This document shows, piece by piece, positions 5,000-7,534 of a stretch of 7,534 nt of DNA. Within the stretch, counting starts at the first letter, position 1. Each line of letters begins with the position of its first letter. The stretch is taken from NCBI GenBank assembly GCA_004296785.1, contig SCVU01000691.1, positions 1 through 7,534 on the forward strand. Direction: 5' to 3'. The stretch comes from Planctomycetota bacterium. GTDB taxonomy: Bacteria; Planctomycetota; UBA1135; GCA-002686595. Both the position numbers and the translations under genes were made by a program. The notes beneath the pieces are model-generated. The model ran no database searches and was not told the DNA's origin. It saw only the letters and a list, made by a program, of their open reading frames with translations.

Positions 5000-6360
5000 C
5001 GCGGCTGCGGGGAAAGCTCGAACAGCACGCCGTCCGCATCGAGCGAGTACACGACGGCGCGCCAGTCGAGTCCCTTCGACGTCGTCAGGACGAGATCCGG
5101 TCGACCGCGGCCGTCGACGTCGCCGATCAACGCGGACTCGGCGCCGAGACCAGAGTTCACGAAGCCTGGAAGCGCGGTCCGAACTTCCGGAGCATCGAGA
5201 CGATCGACCCGGTGCACCACGGGCACGCGCAACTCGCCCTGCGGCACGGTGACGCCCGCACCGATGCCGTAGAGGCTCGCGCCCAGCCCGGGACGACGGG
5301 AGAGGTCGAGGTAGCCGGCATCGGTGAACACGTACGCGAGCGAACCGGCGCCGTCTGCCCGCGCCAAGTACAGGTGCGCGGATCTCGCGAAGCCCCATCC
5401 GGAATGGCGACCCGGCGCATGCACGCGCGCGGCGACGGTATCGGCACCGACTCCTCGTTGGACGCTCAGCGTGCGATCACCGATCCGCTCGACGACGTGG
5501 GCCAGCCAACGCGTGCCCTGCGCATCCGCGAGCTCGTCGAGCAACATCGATTCGCTGTAGGCGGCGCCCGCGAGCGCGCGTGACTGCACGACGCTCAGGT
5601 CGGCGCTCGAGAGCACGTCGACTCCGCCCGCGCTTCCGCAACTGACCGCCAGATCCTCGATCCCGTCGCCGTCGCGATCGGGAACCGCCGCGAGACAACC
5701 GCCGTACCCCGACTTGCCCGCGGGGCCGAGCCGCGTCGCGATCGGCGTACCCTTCGGCAGCGCGAAGAGCGCGACGCCGCCGCCCGAGCCGAGCGTGGGC
5801 GCGCCGACGGCGAGCCGGCCCTCGTCGGGCGTCGGACCGCGCAAACACGCGAGCGCGGCGCCGAACTCGTCGGCGCGAGTGCCAGCGGTCGACGCATCCG
5901 GCCACTCGAGATGCGCAGGCGACGAGCGCACGAGCTCCCAGCTCCGGTGCAGGCGCACTTGCCCGCGCACGTCGCTGCGCACGACACCGGGCGCGCCGAC
6001 GGCGAGGAGCTCTCGATCCTCGCCGAGTTCGACCACCGCGATCGACGCTCCGAAGGCGCGCTCCGGGTCGTTGCCGACGAACTCGCACGACAGTCGCGCG
6101 CGTTGCGCGCTGATCTCGAATCCGACGACGCGCCCGCTCACCGGTGCGGATGGAAGCCACGAGCGGTCGTCGACGTAGAGCGGATCGCCGATGTAAACGG
6201 TCGTCGGCTCGCCCGCAGCGCATGCGATCGGCCGCCCGTGCACGTACGCGCGCTTCGCAGCGTCGAGATCGACCGGCGCCGATCCGCGGCCGCGGAAGCA
6301 CGCCGCACCGAGCACAGCAGCGACGAGCAGTACGACGGCGAGGCAGCGAGCGGACGACAT
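4996..6360 (-). CDS. Integrin-type FG-GAP repeat lipoprotein (454 aa)
   Basis: The ATG at 6360 has GGAG 9 bases upstream. The N-terminus has Arg5, a hydrophobic core (7-17) and a lipobox-like LGAAC with Cys at 21, so a secreted lipoprotein is likely. FG-GAP units are visible: FGASIAVV...LAVGAPG (103-125), FGAALACL...LAVGAPT (166-189), YGGCLAAV with DRDGDGIEDL (219-237), and DVDGRGRPDL (414-423). The FG...GAP pairing resembles integrin alpha-chain propellers more than the VCBS/ASPIC style of the other propeller in this window. Calcium binding at the Asp-rich loops is expected from the family. It lies 41 bp downstream of the Nudix/MBL gene on the same strand and may share its transcript. The TAG stop overlaps the thiE stop in CTAG. 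The ligand and role are unknown; surface adhesion or a structural role is possible. Confidence 0.83.
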   Translation of the reverse strand: MSSARCLAVVLLVAAVLGAACFRGRGSAPVDLDAAKRAYVHGRPIACAAGEPTTVYIGDPLYVDDRSWLPSAPVSGRVVGFEISAQRARLSCEFVGNDPERAFGASIAVVELGEDRELLAVGAPGVVRSDVRGQVRLHRSWELVRSSPAHLEWPDASTAGTRADEFGAALACLRGPTPDEGRLAVGAPTLGSGGGVALFALPKGTPIATRLGPAGKSGYGGCLAAVPDRDGDGIEDLAVSCGSAGGVDVLSSADLSVVQSRALAGAAYSESMLLDELADAQGTRWLAHVVERIGDRTLSVQRGVGADTVAARVHAPGRHSGWGFARSAHLYLARADGAGSLAYVFTDAGYLDLSRRPGLGASLYGIGAGVTVPQGELRVPVVHRVDRLDAPEVRTALPGFVNSGLGAESALIGDVDGRGRPDLVLTTSKGLDWRAVVYSLDADGVLFELSPQPR

Positions 6361-6401
6361 GCGGCGAGGCTCCGGCGCGAGGCTAGCACGCACCCGAACT
6401 T

Positions 6402-7534
6402 TCAAGTCGCGCGCCAGTCGCCTGCCGTCGACTCGCTTGCACGTCCCTCTTCCGCGAGCTTCTGGAGTCCGGCGAGCAGCGAATGTCGCGCGAGCGGGTG
6501 CAGCTCCTTCGGCGTGTCCGAGTAGACCTCCGGCAGCAGCTCGTCGACGCTCGCGGTCCCCTTGCGCTTCAGCGAGTTCACCAGCATCTGCTCGCGCAGC
6601 GCCCGGTGCTTCACGTACTTCGCGAGCAGCTTCGGCCCGTCCGCCGCGATCGCCCCGTGCGCCGGCAGGATCGCGCCGCAACCTTCGTCGAGCACACGCT
6701 TCAAGCTCGCGATGTACGTCGCGAGGTGCCCTTCCGGCGGCTCGATCACGATCGTCGACAGCGTCGAGACGAGATCGCCGGCGACGATCCAGCGGTAGCG
6801 ACTGTCGCGCAGCGCGAGATGTCCGGCGTCGTGACCCGGCGTGTGCAGCGCGACGAGATGCCAGTCGCTCGATCCATCGGGCGCCGTGCCGAGCTCGATC
6901 CGATCGCCGTCGGCGAGCGTGCGCGAGCGCGTCGGCTTCTCGGGCAAACGCTCGAGCGTCTGCGCGTGGCCGAGCACCGGCGCGTCGCAGTGCCGCGCGA
7001 CGGCGGCGATCGAACCGACGTGATCGCGGTGATGATGCGTCGCGATGACTCCGGCGACGCGCAATCCGTTCGCGCGCTCCTCGTCGATCCACGCGAGCAG
7101 CCGCGCGCGCTCGCGCTCGTCGTACGTCGCCGGATCGATCACGTACGCCTGCTCCCAACCGGCGATCGCGCAGTTCGTCGTCGTCGCCGGCGGCAGCGTC
7201 GGCGAGAGCAACGGCGCGACGCGCAGGCCCGGAGCGGGAGTGACGACGTGCAAGCGGCCGTTGTCGACGGCCGAGCTGCGCTCGTGCGCGCGTCGCTTCG
7301 CTTCGGCGAGTCCGCAGCCGCTCGCGAGCTCGCCGAGCAGGAACACGAGCGGCGGCACGAGCCACAGTTCGCCGCGCTGCCACGCGCTCCACAGTTCGAG
7401 CGGCTTCCACCAGCGGCCGTCGACGAGCTCGCCCGGCTCGATCGTCGGTTGCTCTCCCGCGGGCAGCTCGAGGTGCGCGTACAGCGCGCGGTGGCGCACC
7501 TTCGCGAACGCCGGCGTCGTCGCCCAGCAGAACG
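6402..7534 (-). CDS. Nudix-metallo-beta-lactamase fusion hydrolase, 5' end outside window
   Basis: The frame runs open through the right edge, so at least 376 residues are visible. Numbering is from the in-frame GTG at 7499. The first ~60 residues, plus 11 upstream of that GTG, look like the C-terminal part of a Nudix domain (LELPAGEQP, GELVDGRWWKPLE, RGELWLVPP). The Nudix box itself is not in view. Residues about 80-290 are an MBL-fold domain: THHHRDH (154-160, HxHxDH), TPGHDAGH (220-227), AGD (240-242) and PAHG (279-282), giving a full two-metal site. Residues about 297-352 resemble the winged-helix tail of LACTB2-like enzymes. LACTB2 relatives are RNases, but thioester and other hydrolysis is also possible; the substrate is unknown. 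There is no signal peptide in the visible part. It precedes the FG-GAP lipoprotein by 41 bp. GTG 7499 is not the true start, because the Nudix-like sequence continues upstream of it. Confidence 0.85.
   Translation of the reverse strand, partial: FCWATTPAFAKVRHRALYAHLELPAGEQPTIEPGELVDGRWWKPLELWSAWQRGELWLVPPLVFLLGELASGCGLAEAKRRAHERSSAVDNGRLHVVTPAPGLRVAPLLSPTLPPATTTNCAIAGWEQAYVIDPATYDERERARLLAWIDEERANGLRVAGVIATHHHRDHVGSIAAVARHCDAPVLGHAQTLERLPEKPTRSRTLADGDRIELGTAPDGSSDWHLVALHTPGHDAGHLALRDSRYRWIVAGDLVSTLSTIVIEPPEGHLATYIASLKRVLDEGCGAILPAHGAIAADGPKLLAKYVKHRALREQMLVNSLKRKGTASVDELLPEVYSDTPKELHPLARHSLLAGLQKLAEEGRASESTAGDWRAT

Noticed and set aside
6361..7410. N-terminal extension of the FG-GAP lipoprotein frame
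   Set aside because: It is an out-of-frame shadow of the Nudix/MBL gene. The lipoprotein signal starts at 6360 with GGAG upstream.

Overview
The window is very GC-rich bacterial DNA (about 70% by eye) packed with genes. Long spurious reading frames run on both strands, as expected with strong GC bias at third codon positions. It carries three secreted or surface-type proteins: an ASPIC/UnbV FG-GAP protein, a TPR lipoprotein and an integrin-type FG-GAP lipoprotein. It also carries a Nudix-metallo-beta-lactamase fusion and a small zinc-ribbon protein. This mix fits a high-GC environmental lineage such as Planctomycetota or Myxococcota. No rRNA or other lineage marker is present, so the assignment is only suggestive. 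No mobile element, CRISPR array, tRNA or rRNA was seen.

Layout from left to right. (1) Bases 1-386, + strand: an upstream region with a 7-bp inverted repeat over a possible -35 box, then a 69-residue zinc-ribbon protein with an AT-hook-like tail. (2) Bases 387-473: a convergent intergenic stretch with a GC hairpin and a 15-bp tandem repeat. (3) Bases 474-4222, - strand, transcribed right to left: a LOG-family nucleotide phosphoribohydrolase, then a seven-repeat FG-GAP/ASPIC protein, then a TPR lipoprotein. The last two overlap by 4 bp at GTGA and are probably translationally coupled. (4) Bases 4223-4270: a 48-bp divergent promoter region. (5) Bases 4271-4999, + strand: thiamine-phosphate synthase (thiE). 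(6) Bases 4996-7534, - strand: a Nudix/MBL fusion cut by the right edge of the window, followed after 41 bp by an FG-GAP lipoprotein. The stop codons of thiE and this lipoprotein are read from one CTAG tetranucleotide.

Working together: the ASPIC/FG-GAP protein and the TPR lipoprotein look like an exported pair, perhaps a calcium-binding beta-propeller and an envelope-anchored scaffold. LOG and ThiE are ordinary cytoplasmic metabolic enzymes on either side of a shared divergent promoter region. No complete novel defence or mobile system is evident. The most distinctive items are the coupled ASPIC-TPR pair, the zinc-ribbon/AT-hook mini-protein, the shared stop codons and the unusual metal-site motif of ThiE.
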